Below are positions 38,196 through 47,992 of a DNA stretch of 50,968 bases, one piece after another. The number at the start of each line of letters is the position of its first letter. The first letter of the stretch is position 1. The notes beneath the pieces were generated by a model. It had not been told where the DNA came from and ran no database searches. It saw only the letters and a program-made list of their open reading frames with translations. The translations under genes were made by a program, and so were the position numbers. The stretch is from Saprospiraceae bacterium (GTDB lineage: Bacteria > Bacteroidota > Bacteroidia > Chitinophagales > Saprospiraceae). Where the stretch lies: assembly GCA_013140975.1 (NCBI GenBank), contig JABFRV010000065.1, positions 1 to 50,968 on the forward strand, read 5' to 3'.

Positions 38196-40715
38196 ATGCG
38201 TAAATTTTATCAAATTTTGATTTTTTTTATTAGCTCAACTATTCTCTTTGGGCAAGCTAATAAAAAGATTACAGGACCGGAAAAACAAAAAAACTTTCTG
38301 AAGCAAATCTGGGGTAAAGAATCCATTTTACCGGATGAGCATAGAAGAATATCTGCATCCTTAGAATCGCTCACAAAAACATATAATAATACACGGGAAG
38401 ATATACTCTGGCAAACATTCGGACCTTCACCTGCAACATATAATAAGAAAGTTTTTTTTCCGAATGCTAAAACTCAAAATGCTTCCGGCAGAATCAGAGA
38501 TATTGCAGTGGATGTTCAAAAAATAGATGAATTTGATACCGGGATCAGAGTTCTTTCAGCGACTGGTGGAATCTTTGGCGTTTCAGAAATTTCAATTGGC
38601 GGTGGGCTATCTTTAGTACACAGCTTTAATTTATCTAAATCACTGCCAGCTATTTTTACTTCTGCATTTGCATTTCACCCATATAAAAAAGGACTTATCT
38701 TAGTTGGTTCCGGCGAACCCTTTATTACTTGCGGACAAGGATTATTCAGATCAGTTGATAATGGAGAGACCTGGAATCAAGTTGAAATGGACCTTCATTT
38801 TAGATATCCTTGTTTAATACATAAAATATTCTTCGATCCAGTTGTACCAAATGTAGTTCATGCTACTACTTCTAATGGGTATATGAAATCAGAAGATGAA
38901 GGCCTAAGCTGGAATAAATATTCTGACAATATTGATATGACAGGATTGGTACAAGATAAAAATTCATGGTCAACTTTATACTGTGCTGGAGGAAACGGAC
39001 AGCTTTATGTAAGCTACGATAATGGAGATAACTGGAACACTGTTGCCTCAAATCTACCATTAAATGAGTCTTATCATTCTGCACTAGCAATAGATCCGGT
39101 TTATTCAAATAGACTTTATGTATTTATGTCTAATAAAGACAATAGAACATTAGGACTTTTTAAATCTATTGACAAAGGAAATTCATTTACTACATGCACA
39201 TTTAATGGTGGACCTATGGTTGACATGCACTGGAGTCAAGGATATTACAATAATGTTGTAGAAGTTTCACCTATTGACAATGAAGTTGTTTTTGCAGGCG
39301 CAGGAAATTATCTGAGATCAAGTAATACGACTGACTATCAGGCAGTTGATCCTCATCATGCAGATCAACATGCAATAGTATTTGACAGCAAAGGAACAAT
39401 GTACTTAGGCAATGATGGGGGTTTATTCACTTCCACTGATAACGGTATTACATACTCAGGAAAGTACAATATATTTCCGACGATGCAATTTTATCATGCC
39501 GGGGTAAGTAGAGGAAATCCAAATTATATGTCCGGAGGCACTCAGGACAACGGGACAGTATATCGCAATAATGAAGGTTGGTATACATTACTAAATGGCG
39601 ACGGAACATCAGGATGTGCGCATCATGATATTCCTAATAAAATGTATGGATCTGATAATTCCGGACAATTGAGATATAGCAATGATGGTGGCAGAAACTG
39701 GGCAACAGATATTGATATATGTTGGGGCAAATACATGTTTGTTGAAAGCGAAAAATCAAATGTTGTTTCCGGTCCGAACTCATTACTTGCATATTGTGAA
39801 AGAGATGTTTTTAGACAGATTGGTTCAACCTGGTCAAAAATTACACCAACATCAATGGCAGGTACAATACAATATATAACTGTTTCTAATAAATCTTCAA
39901 CTGCAAGCAGAGCCAATATCTATCTATCAATTGAACATGCCGATCCTAATTTCAGAATTGCTGTTCGGAGAAGAGATGGAGATTCCTGGTCAACGAGAGG
40001 AAATACAAACGGATTACCAAACGATACATATTATAGAATTTTTCCGCATCCTTATAAATTTGATGTAGCGTATTTAATATGCCTTTCAACACCCGCAAGT
40101 GGCTTTGGAAATAAGGTTTTTAAAACTGATAATGCAGGTTTGAGTTGGACAAACATCACTGGAAATATGCCTAATGTTCCTTTAACTTGTTTAGCTGCGC
40201 ATCCACAAAATGATAATATTCTTATGGTCGGTACTGCAGGTTTCGGATTTCTTGAATCCATCGATGGAGGCACAAGCTGGAATACCTCTAATGAAGGAAC
40301 TGCAGTTTCTACAATTGTCTCAGGCATAGATGTAATTGATAGCACTTCACGTAATGGAAGTGTTCATCTCATTGCTTATACATTAGGGAATAGCTTTATA
40401 AAGCGTCATTGGCCCAATGTATTTGTCAACAATATTGATCAATACGAAGAAAAAGCAGCTAACAGAATGGAAATTATAAATACTGCTCAAAGCGGCAATT
40501 ATCAAATCCATTTTACACATGATAAAAAAGAAACCATAACAATTAATGCAATTTCTTCAAATGGACAAATTATAAAGACACAAAAATCAATCATTTACCC
40601 CGGAAATTCTGACATAGAATTAGATCTTTCATCAGCGTCATATGGCCTTTACGTTGTACAAACTATTTACTCCGATAATTCAACAGTTACAAGAAAATTA
40701 ATTCACAATCAATAA
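38196..40715 (+). CDS. Secreted Asp-box/BNR (sortilin-like) propeller protein with T9SS sorting domain
   Basis: An 839-residue exported protein. Residues 1-20 form a signal peptide ending in LFGQ. Eight Asp-box motifs (SxDxGxxW/F/Y) occur at about residues 186, 232, 273, 324, 413, 495, 644 and 688, for example SVDNGETW, SEDEGLSW and SIDGGTSW, indicating one or two beta-propellers of the VPS10/sialidase type. Conserved flanking text such as GGLFTSTDNG and FYHAGVSRGNPNYMSGGTQDNG is typical of secreted Bacteroidota glycosidase-like proteins. The last 80 residues form a degenerate T9SS type A domain (NAISSNGQI, YGLYVVQT, RKLIHNQ). No sialidase Arg triad or catalytic residues could be assigned, so enzymatic activity is not claimed. 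Confidence 0.83.
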   Translation: MRKFYQILIFFISSTILFGQANKKITGPEKQKNFLKQIWGKESILPDEHRRISASLESLTKTYNNTREDILWQTFGPSPATYNKKVFFPNAKTQNASGRIRDIAVDVQKIDEFDTGIRVLSATGGIFGVSEISIGGGLSLVHSFNLSKSLPAIFTSAFAFHPYKKGLILVGSGEPFITCGQGLFRSVDNGETWNQVEMDLHFRYPCLIHKIFFDPVVPNVVHATTSNGYMKSEDEGLSWNKYSDNIDMTGLVQDKNSWSTLYCAGGNGQLYVSYDNGDNWNTVASNLPLNESYHSALAIDPVYSNRLYVFMSNKDNRTLGLFKSIDKGNSFTTCTFNGGPMVDMHWSQGYYNNVVEVSPIDNEVVFAGAGNYLRSSNTTDYQAVDPHHADQHAIVFDSKGTMYLGNDGGLFTSTDNGITYSGKYNIFPTMQFYHAGVSRGNPNYMSGGTQDNGTVYRNNEGWYTLLNGDGTSGCAHHDIPNKMYGSDNSGQLRYSNDGGRNWATDIDICWGKYMFVESEKSNVVSGPNSLLAYCERDVFRQIGSTWSKITPTSMAGTIQYITVSNKSSTASRANIYLSIEHADPNFRIAVRRRDGDSWSTRGNTNGLPNDTYYRIFPHPYKFDVAYLICLSTPASGFGNKVFKTDNAGLSWTNITGNMPNVPLTCLAAHPQNDNILMVGTAGFGFLESIDGGTSWNTSNEGTAVSTIVSGIDVIDSTSRNGSVHLIAYTLGNSFIKRHWPNVFVNNIDQYEEKAANRMEIINTAQSGNYQIHFTHDKKETITINAISSNGQIIKTQKSIIYPGNSDIELDLSSASYGLYVVQTIYSDNSTVTRKLIHNQ

Positions 40716-40796
40716 AAAATAAGATAAGTCATACACAATAATTTGTGGAAATTCTTAATTTTGCTTAATCAATAAAAACGTAATAAAGTAATATTT

Positions 40797-41501
40797 ATGA
40801 AAATCTTTGCTTCCATTATAGTTTCACTCGCATTCTCGCCATTTATAAATCCTATTGAACTTGATTGCTCCAAAATGTTGTTTTTTAATGAAGGTGCATC
40901 CATTACTTTGAATACTTATGACAAGGATAGGAAGCAAAACGGAACAATAAAATATCGTTATTCTAAAGTAAAATCTACAGCGCAAGGTGCATCCACTACT
41001 GTAAATACAGAAATTCTTGATAAAAAGGGGAAAGTACAATCAACGAATGAATTTGAAATGGAATGCAAGTCTGGTTCTTTGTTTTTTGATTTTAAATCTC
41101 TCATGCCTGAGCAGAACCAAAAACCCTTAAACGATATGGAAATGATGATAGAAGGTAATCAAGTCGAGTACCCTTCTTCAATTTCAATTGGGCAAAACCT
41201 GAAAGACGCGCAACTTAAAATTTCATACAAGGCTAAATCGAATGGAAATCCAATTCCTATGATGAGCACTGCAATCAGCATTACTAATCGCAAGGTTGAA
41301 GCAAAAGAATCTATTAGCACCGCAGCCGGAACTTTCGAATGCTATAAAATTTCTGAAGATTTCGAATTTAAAACCTTATTCAAAATCAAAGGAAAAACAG
41401 TCAGTTGGTTTAACTATGAAGTGGGCATGGTTAAGTCTGAATCCTATAAGGAAAATGGTAAATTCACAGGATCCACTGAATTAGTCGAACTAAAAAAGTA
41501 A
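40797..41501 (+). CDS. Exported TapB/DUF3108-like protein
   Basis: A 234-residue protein with a short hydrophobic N terminus (residues 1-16) and no later membrane segment, so probably periplasmic. It resembles the TapB/DUF3108-type beta-sandwich proteins of Bacteroidota: a long run of beta strands, the segment STAAGTFECYKISEDF followed by WFNYEVGMVKSESY, and a final KFTGSTELVEL. Function in this family is not established. It follows the Asp-box protein by 81 bases on the same strand and may be co-transcribed with it. Confidence 0.65.
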   Translation: MKIFASIIVSLAFSPFINPIELDCSKMLFFNEGASITLNTYDKDRKQNGTIKYRYSKVKSTAQGASTTVNTEILDKKGKVQSTNEFEMECKSGSLFFDFKSLMPEQNQKPLNDMEMMIEGNQVEYPSSISIGQNLKDAQLKISYKAKSNGNPIPMMSTAISITNRKVEAKESISTAAGTFECYKISEDFEFKTLFKIKGKTVSWFNYEVGMVKSESYKENGKFTGSTELVELKK

Positions 41502-41554
41502 ATTACAATTATTCAGTTTTATTAAATTTTCTCTTAAAAATCTACCAGTAAAAA

Positions 41555-43555
41555 CTAAGGAATAATAAACTTATAGATATACTTTTTTCCTTCCGCATAA
41601 TATTGTACAAAATGCAAACCTGAATGTAATCCTGGTAGAGAGATCATAGAATCATTAAAATCTTGATTCAATTCTAATTCCTGACCAGCTACATTAAATA
41701 GTCTAATATTTGTGATTTCTGAATTCAAATTATTATTTATTATTAAAGCATTCATTTCCGAATTGTAATTTATTCGTAAATCTTCTGTAATCTCTTCTTC
41801 TATAGCAGAAATCAAATCATACTTACCATGAATAGTTCTAACACTATATGCAGGCATTGACAAATTCATATTTCCATTCACAAAATTCTTCGTGGATCGC
41901 ACAAAATAATTATTCTCTGATGAAAGATAATCATTCATTGGAATTGTCTTGCCCTTTTCCGGAACTTGAACTATTATGTCAGTATTAGCGGAAGCCGTAT
42001 TTACAAGAACCAGTGTAAGATTTCCATCTTTGTTATTGTAATAAGAAGAGCATAGAACTCTTGCATTATTCTGCGTAACAACATTATTTCGTCTTGAATT
42101 CGGTTTTATAAATTTATAATAATGTTTAATCGCATTATACTTTGGAGAAGATAATCCCGAAGTTTGATTCGTAATTCCAAAGTTACTTACTGTCCCATCA
42201 GAATTGCTATCTACAAATGTCCAATGAATCCATGCACTTTCCATGCCAGTAGTAAGTGCCTGATGAATTTTTAGAGCCAGACTCCATCCTCCATTATTAG
42301 GATAAGCATTTTTAGGAAACAACCAATCTCGATGTTCACCTGAAGTTTCTGTCATCCAGGATTTTTTTCTCAAACTTGAAAAACCTTTAACGTTAGCAGG
42401 AATTCCGGGAGCAGGACTTGTTGTCCAACCATTCACCCACCAATCCCATAATCTAGGATTTGAACCGGCAGAACTAACACCATCATTCGCATAACCATGA
42501 ATACAAAGAAAGTCAAGTGCATTCAGAGCCTCTGGATCTTTAACAATATTACTTAGGTATTGTAAGTTTTTGTGAACGGGTCCACCATACTCCCACATAC
42601 CATATGCATCACCTCCTAAAAGGTCTTCAGGTCCCATTATAAGAATATCTTTTAATTCTACATGCTTGCTGAATTCAGCTTTGATTGCTTTTATTGCAGT
42701 AATATATTGAGATGATAATGGATAAGTCAAACTGTTATAGAATTGCTCAAAATTTAATTCATTTTGAATACTAATTGCGTAAAATTTAAAATTAAAATTT
42801 CGTTGATAACCTAAAATATATGCTGCGCTGCTTCTGGCAAATTGTGTTACAGCATCTGTATTACCTGAACCTCCCAGAGATGCATCATTGAATTCATTAT
42901 ACTTTGTTCCACTTACATCCAACCTACCGCCAGCAAAATTTCCTCCCCAGATAAATGGCCACCTTGTACCAACTACAGGACCAGGCCACCAATTTTCAGG
43001 ATATGTATTACCTGAAGAAACTTTTACCCAAGGTAGTGGCGACCAGATTGAACCAATAATTTTAACATCACCTAACTTGGCTTTATTTTTAATCATCTCA
43101 GATATTGCTCCATCAACCGGATAATTAAAATAATTTAAGTTGCTTTCAATATTAGGTCCCATAACTGCGATCGGTGCATTTCTTCCTCCAAATGTTCTGG
43201 AATAATCTCGCGGACCAGTATAGGTACGAACCCTATTATTTTCAGGGCCATTAGGGTTTGCCGGGTCTTCATAATTAAAAACACTCTTCGTCTGTGATCC
43301 CATAAACCACGGAGAATAATAACTTAGATCTGAATATGGAGACTTTAATCTAGGAGTTAGATCAACTCTGTAAATCGAACATTCCAAATCATGAATATAT
43401 AGATTCTGCCACCAGGCCTGCGTCGTCATTTCTCCTCCTTGAAATGCTCCAAAACCATCGATATCCTGATACCAGGTGTTGAAATCAACATTTATCTGTT
43501 CTTGTGCTTGTATATCATTCCATAAAATGATTACAATTAAAAGTATCTTTTTCAT
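41555..43555 (-). CDS. Secreted GH30-like glycoside hydrolase with T9SS sorting domain
   Basis: A 666-residue exported enzyme of the O-glycosyl hydrolase group around GH30 (COG5520). Signal peptide 1-18 is followed by a (beta/alpha)8-barrel opening with QDIDGFGAFQG. The acid/base Glu is E266 in SIQNELN and the nucleophile is E403 in MTETSGE. Other landmarks are SIWSPLPWVKVS, FLCIHGYA and MESAWIHWTF. A beta-sandwich (about 480-580) ends the GH30 unit with MPAYSVRTIHG, and the last 80 residues carry a short T9SS-like signal (ALIINNNLNSEI to KYIYKFIIP). Substrate could be a glucuronoxylan, beta-glucan or similar polysaccharide. It lies 44 bases after the M28 peptidase gene, probably in one transcript. 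Confidence 0.85.
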   Translation of the reverse strand: MKKILLIVIILWNDIQAQEQINVDFNTWYQDIDGFGAFQGGEMTTQAWWQNLYIHDLECSIYRVDLTPRLKSPYSDLSYYSPWFMGSQTKSVFNYEDPANPNGPENNRVRTYTGPRDYSRTFGGRNAPIAVMGPNIESNLNYFNYPVDGAISEMIKNKAKLGDVKIIGSIWSPLPWVKVSSGNTYPENWWPGPVVGTRWPFIWGGNFAGGRLDVSGTKYNEFNDASLGGSGNTDAVTQFARSSAAYILGYQRNFNFKFYAISIQNELNFEQFYNSLTYPLSSQYITAIKAIKAEFSKHVELKDILIMGPEDLLGGDAYGMWEYGGPVHKNLQYLSNIVKDPEALNALDFLCIHGYANDGVSSAGSNPRLWDWWVNGWTTSPAPGIPANVKGFSSLRKKSWMTETSGEHRDWLFPKNAYPNNGGWSLALKIHQALTTGMESAWIHWTFVDSNSDGTVSNFGITNQTSGLSSPKYNAIKHYYKFIKPNSRRNNVVTQNNARVLCSSYYNNKDGNLTLVLVNTASANTDIIVQVPEKGKTIPMNDYLSSENNYFVRSTKNFVNGNMNLSMPAYSVRTIHGKYDLISAIEEEITEDLRINYNSEMNALIINNNLNSEITNIRLFNVAGQELELNQDFNDSMISLPGLHSGLHFVQYYAEGKKYIYKFIIP

Positions 43556-43599
43556 ATATCTTATGATCTGTTGACAAAGCTTTTTGCTGCTTTGGTTAC

Positions 43600-45336
43600 T
43601 TAATAATTTAAAATTTGCATTTTCAGCGTTTTCATAACTTTCCCATTGATAACCAAAGAATAATAATATTGCTCTGAAAAAGCCTTGTACGGCAATTCGA
43701 GAATATATTCATTCATTCCTTCAATCAATTTCAATTGAATTCGTTCGACAATTTTTCCATTGTCATCAAGAATATTTAAGTACGCAGTATTAATTTTTGA
43801 AATATCGTTTACAAGAATAGGAATCATAGTGAAATCGTCGAAGGGATTCGGTCTATTCTGAATTAATTCAACAACATCCAAATTTTTAATTGGGTTTGTT
43901 GTTTTATTTGTCACACGAACAAGCACATCATTGCTAATCATACTCATCCATCCATATTCTCCCTCCGCTAATACACTTACATAATATTGAAAAGTTGAAA
44001 ATCCGGTAACTTCTAAATGCGTATCTGTGCTTTTTATAATCGTATCATAATAAACCGATGTAATTTTTCTAATGCAATATAAATAAGTCTTTGCTATATT
44101 ATCTGGGTTCTGCACATCGATAATAATTTTTCCACCTGCCGAAGAAGCAACAATTTGTGGAATTGCGTTTACATTGGTTGCAGCATTGCAAGCTGTTACA
44201 GCATTTACAAAAGTATTATTTGCAAGATAGTTAAAATTAACATAGAGACTATCTAAAACACCATCACCGTCAAGATCTTTTCCTAATACATCGCGCGTAC
44301 TGTGTTGTCTATCCTCATATCCGGCTTGAGCCGGGTTTCCATCTCCATGTTCGTATGAAGATGTGTAACGCAATGCAGTATATCCGTTTTCTCTAAATGG
44401 AATATGATCCGAACCCCTACCCGTTCGGTCTTCATTAATCATAACATCTAATTTTACAGAAGAGTTAATATTCTTATTATTTTCAAATAAAACTTTTGAT
44501 AATCTTGCCAAGTTCTTATGCATACTATTCGTAGTGCCTGAAGAAAAAATTCTCAGATGGGTGCTGTCAAATTGAAAAGGCCCGGGACATGAAGGAGGAG
44601 AGGAAGTTTTTCCACATTCAATTCCACCAACAATATCATTGTTAAATACGGCTTTAATTTTTATTCCATTATTTTTGCAATATACAGCAAATGATCTTGA
44701 CCCTCCTAATCCTTGTTCTTCACCGGTTGTCCAAATAATAAGTAAAGAACGATTGAGTTCTATCAAACTCAACAATCTGCTTAATTCCATCATCATTGCC
44801 GATCCGCTTCCATTGTCTTCAGCACCCTCTGCCATACACAGAATATCACATCTATCTTCACATCGACTGTCAAGATGCGCTTCTAGAATCACGATTTCAT
44901 TTTTATTCGGCCCAATTCCGGGAACAAAGCCCATGATTTCAGTATGTCGCGTTTTGTTACACATTGGATAATCAAATGAAAATTCTGTCTGCTCTATCAC
45001 TGAATTAGATCTTGAATTCCAAAAGCTTAAATATTGAGAAATCATTTTCCTCGCTCCACGTATTCCCTTATCGGGTTCAGTAATTGTATCATTAATGGTA
45101 TTCCTGTTGTTATAAGCAATAATTTTTTGAAGGTAGACAGATAGTGAATCCGGACTTAACTGGCTTTGTAACCATGTTGGCAATGAAGCATCAGGAATTA
45201 CCCTTCTCTTTTCTAAAGAAGACACTTCATAATCTCCTTTGAGAAGTTTTTCAAAGGCAGAATTGGAAAATGAAAAATTGGTTTGTGCAAATGAGAGAAT
45301 CGGCAATACTAAGATTAACAAACAAATTCTGGTCAT
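43600..45336 (-). CDS. Secreted M28-family zinc aminopeptidase with T9SS sorting domain
   Basis: A 578-residue exported metallopeptidase. Signal peptide 1-18 (ending FAQT). The di-zinc site of family M28 is complete: H154 and D156 in AHLDSR, bridging D174 in AEDNGSG, catalytic and ligand glutamates E206/E207 in TGEEQGLGGS, D234 in NNDIVG and H345 in RQHSTRD. Cys pairs around 159-167 may form disulfides. An FN3-like stretch follows (about 385-480), and the C terminus is a T9SS type A domain (VELIQNRPNPFDDFTMIP to KTLKMQIL). It probably acts at the cell surface or in the medium on peptides and is the first gene of a unit with the GH30-like enzyme. Confidence 0.9.
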   Translation of the reverse strand: MTRICLLILVLPILSFAQTNFSFSNSAFEKLLKGDYEVSSLEKRRVIPDASLPTWLQSQLSPDSLSVYLQKIIAYNNRNTINDTITEPDKGIRGARKMISQYLSFWNSRSNSVIEQTEFSFDYPMCNKTRHTEIMGFVPGIGPNKNEIVILEAHLDSRCEDRCDILCMAEGAEDNGSGSAMMMELSRLLSLIELNRSLLIIWTTGEEQGLGGSRSFAVYCKNNGIKIKAVFNNDIVGGIECGKTSSPPSCPGPFQFDSTHLRIFSSGTTNSMHKNLARLSKVLFENNKNINSSVKLDVMINEDRTGRGSDHIPFRENGYTALRYTSSYEHGDGNPAQAGYEDRQHSTRDVLGKDLDGDGVLDSLYVNFNYLANNTFVNAVTACNAATNVNAIPQIVASSAGGKIIIDVQNPDNIAKTYLYCIRKITSVYYDTIIKSTDTHLEVTGFSTFQYYVSVLAEGEYGWMSMISNDVLVRVTNKTTNPIKNLDVVELIQNRPNPFDDFTMIPILVNDISKINTAYLNILDDNGKIVERIQLKLIEGMNEYILELPYKAFSEQYYYSLVINGKVMKTLKMQILNY

Positions 45337-46170
45337 ATGATTTATTATTTTGGTAAAAATAATGTTTTTCCATTACAGCTATATGGATTAAATTTTTTAA
45401 ATTTAATTTAAAACCTATTAAGGCTTCATGTAATTGTATTCTTGTATTGTACATTTAACTTGGCGATAGTTGTATTTAAGGAATTATCCTATATTTATAA
45501 TTCTAGGCAATCCGTAGAATAACTGAATAAATAATTTCGAATTAATTTTTGCAAAGCATCTGAGTAGGCCGCTTCTGAGTCAGTAAGGTTTCCGGCTTTA
45601 TGAGATATAGCAATATTAAATCCTGAAGTTAACAGAGTATGAAGTTTAATAATCGCCGTAAAGTTATCATTGACAAATTAGAAATCTGTATTCGTTGCTA
45701 ATTTTCAATTTACATATATCCTTTTTCCCTATGCTGCATTCATTCGTTTTTCTGATAGAATGTTAAGGTCTGAAGTTGCAACACATTATTAAATCATTTC
45801 AATACTATTTATAGAAGTTTGGATTCATATTTATGCTCATTACATACAATATAGGATGAACACGAATTCCTTGACTTTTAGATTTCCGACATATATTCTT
45901 GTCCTCTCCATTTGTACTAAATTGCAATGATTTCTAAAATAAGAATTTGATCTATATTGTATTTAAAAGAATTGCATTAAATGCATAATGACTTAATTTG
46001 CACATTGCCGAAGTTATTTAAAATTTGTGTCACTACTTATGAACTTCATGAATAATTAATTTGGTTATTTAATATATTTAACTATATTGTGCCTCGGCAA
46101 ACCAATTAACTACATTTATTCTTAATATATAATTGATATTCACCAATTAATGTATAATAAATAATCTCAT
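45337..46170. other. Long intergenic region before the IPTL-CTERM/exosortase locus (834 bases)
   Basis: The longest non-coding stretch in the window and AT-rich throughout. One reading frame without a start codon (45495-45677, minus) looks protein-like and is listed separately. I see no RNA gene, long repeat or clear promoter, although the promoters for both flanking divergent genes must lie here. Confidence 0.5.
45495..45677 (-). pseudogene. Possible decayed gene fragment
   Basis: Sixty-one minus-strand codons without ATG, GTG or TTG at the start, closed by TAA. The residues look like a normal amphipathic helical protein (IIKLHTLLTSGFNIAISHKA, then SEAAYSDALQKLIRNY). The frame is preceded by a stop, and neighbouring frames give no convincing continuation. 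I do not recognise the family. It may be a remnant of a lost gene or chance. Confidence 0.25.
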
Positions 46171-47454
46171 ATGAATCAAGCAAAACTTTCTTTTAATCAA
46201 ATCAGAACTCCTTATTTAGGTTTTCTAAGTACATTTCTATTCATCATTATCAATTTAGGAACAATACAGGTAATGAATGCGCAAACAGGTTGTATTAACG
46301 GAACGCCTCGTTGGTGTAATGGATCAAATATTAATAATACAAGCTCCAGAAATGGAAATGGAGTTTTAGGCCCCACTATCAATATTTGCCGTACGGGATT
46401 GGATTTTGTTACCAGCTCGCAAAGATTAGGACAAAGATTTTCTCCCATTGGAATACCACAGCCTGCAATTTTCACAGTATCCGGAATTCCGGCAGGGGCT
46501 ATTATTGAAACAGCTTATTTATATTCCGGCACAAGTGGAAACGGAATCGCAGTAACTGCAAATATTACAAATCCTTCTGCTTCTACAACAGGTTTCCCAA
46601 TGGCTGTTATTGGATCCGGATCAGATAAATGCTGGGGGTATGCAGGAAGCTTTAGTTACCGCGCAACCGTCACCTCAATAATTTCAGGAAATGGGAATTA
46701 CACTATTTCAGGTTTACCTGTAGGTGGTACTAACGATACTGATGGCGCAACATTATTAATCATATATAGTGTAGCCTCTGCTACTTTTACAGGCTGTATT
46801 TCTATTGATGACGGCTCAATTGTTTCAATTGGAACAAACAGTTCTGATCAAGTTACTTTTACAGCTTGTGGTACAACAGCACTGCCAGGTGCAAGAGCAT
46901 TCGGAATGTTTGCTGATCTTCAATTTAATAATAGCACCTTAACTTTTAATGGAAATGTTGCACCTTATGCTTTCAATTGGTGGAATTATATTGAAGTTCC
47001 TACAACCGTTACAAATACTCAAACTATTGCTAATTTCACAGCAAGCTACCCTGGTGATTGTGTAAACTGGGTTGCTGCAGGTATTTATACAAGATGTGAA
47101 CTAGTGGTTACAACACCGACCTTAGGCCAATGGGGAATCATACTTTTCGTTCTATTGCTTATGGGGTTCTCAAGTGTGTATGTATATCAGAGACAATTAA
47201 TTGCTCAAACTTCTCAAGGAAATGCATTAGGCTCATTCTCATTTGATTATTCATCTATCTTTTCAAATTTAAAATTCAACACTAAGCAATTCTTTGGAAT
47301 ATATGCTTTGGCTTTAGCGCTTATTTCAGCTTTGTTTATGGTTGCAATTAAAATATTTGATTATAGCCTTATGGAATATGATGTGATTGGTAGTCTGTTG
47401 TGCGGATTTATTGGAGCAGTGTTTATTCATTATTTCAGAAACAATAACAAATAA
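46171..47454 (+). CDS. IPTL-CTERM surface protein with extended membrane tail
   Basis: A 427-residue exported protein, probably the substrate of the adjacent exosortase. Signal peptide about 1-38 (ending NAQ). Residues 40-312 are a Cys- and Gly-rich beta-sandwich-like body (AYLYSGTSGNG, GSDKCWGYAG, RAFGMFADLQF, FNWWNYIEVPT). The sorting signal TPTLGQWG at 315-322 is followed by a hydrophobic helix (323-338) and a basic YQRQ (339-342), as in IPTLxxWG-CTERM domains. In most such proteins the chain ends there. Here 85 residues continue, with two more predicted membrane segments (about 375-394 and 404-421) and a basic end FRNNNK. The gene precedes the exosortase by 46 bases, and I found no T9SS signal. 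Confidence 0.85.
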   Translation: MNQAKLSFNQIRTPYLGFLSTFLFIIINLGTIQVMNAQTGCINGTPRWCNGSNINNTSSRNGNGVLGPTINICRTGLDFVTSSQRLGQRFSPIGIPQPAIFTVSGIPAGAIIETAYLYSGTSGNGIAVTANITNPSASTTGFPMAVIGSGSDKCWGYAGSFSYRATVTSIISGNGNYTISGLPVGGTNDTDGATLLIIYSVASATFTGCISIDDGSIVSIGTNSSDQVTFTACGTTALPGARAFGMFADLQFNNSTLTFNGNVAPYAFNWWNYIEVPTTVTNTQTIANFTASYPGDCVNWVAAGIYTRCELVVTTPTLGQWGIILFVLLLMGFSSVYVYQRQLIAQTSQGNALGSFSFDYSSIFSNLKFNTKQFFGIYALALALISALFMVAIKIFDYSLMEYDVIGSLLCGFIGAVFIHYFRNNNK

Positions 47455-47500
47455 CAGTGAGTTATAATTTATTGTGCATTGTGTATTGTTTTAACTAACA

Positions 47501-47992
47501 TTGGCACTGCACAATAAATTATATCGATACTGGTTGGTATTTTCAATATCAATCATTGGCTATCTCTTATTTTCAATAAGCGATACTTACACGAATTACA
47601 TTGAAAAGCCAGTAAGTAATCTTTACGGCAAAGTATGCAGCCTTATGCTTCCTCTAATAGGCTACAAAGCAGAATCCAAAGAACTCAATCTAATTGGTGA
47701 CGGATTCGAAATGAGTATTGCCACAGGATGTGATGCAATCATGCCTTTGGTTTTTTTGTCTTTAATAATAATTCTCAGTCCATACGGTTCACTGAAGTAT
47801 AAATTGAAGGGAATTTCCTTAGGATTTCTCTTTATTGTCTTGTCCAATATCATTAGATTATGCAGCCTCTTTATCTTAGGACATCATTCCCAATTCTGGT
47901 TTGATTTTTTTCACGTTCAGTTCTGGCAAGCATACTTCATCTTGCTGACTTTAATGTTTTTTATATTCTGGTTAAAAAATATTAAATCTTGA
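47501..47992 (+). CDS. xrtH: Exosortase, XrtH-like (IPTL-CTERM type)
   Basis: A 163-residue multi-pass inner-membrane cysteine transpeptidase-like enzyme expected to cleave the IPTL-CTERM signal of the upstream protein. The exosortase/archaeosortase triad is visible: C77 in ATGCDAIMP, R119 in NIIRLCSLFILG and H138 in FDFFHVQFWQ. The FxxxHxxxWQA arrangement and short length fit the XrtH type. The first helix is at about 10-27, and four more hydrophobic segments follow. The only possible start in this frame is TTG at 47501, since a stop lies a few codons upstream and no ATG precedes the first helix. The stop overlaps the next gene by 4 bases. Confidence 0.85.
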   Translation: MALHNKLYRYWLVFSISIIGYLLFSISDTYTNYIEKPVSNLYGKVCSLMLPLIGYKAESKELNLIGDGFEMSIATGCDAIMPLVFLSLIIILSPYGSLKYKLKGISLGFLFIVLSNIIRLCSLFILGHHSQFWFDFFHVQFWQAYFILLTLMFFIFWLKNIKS

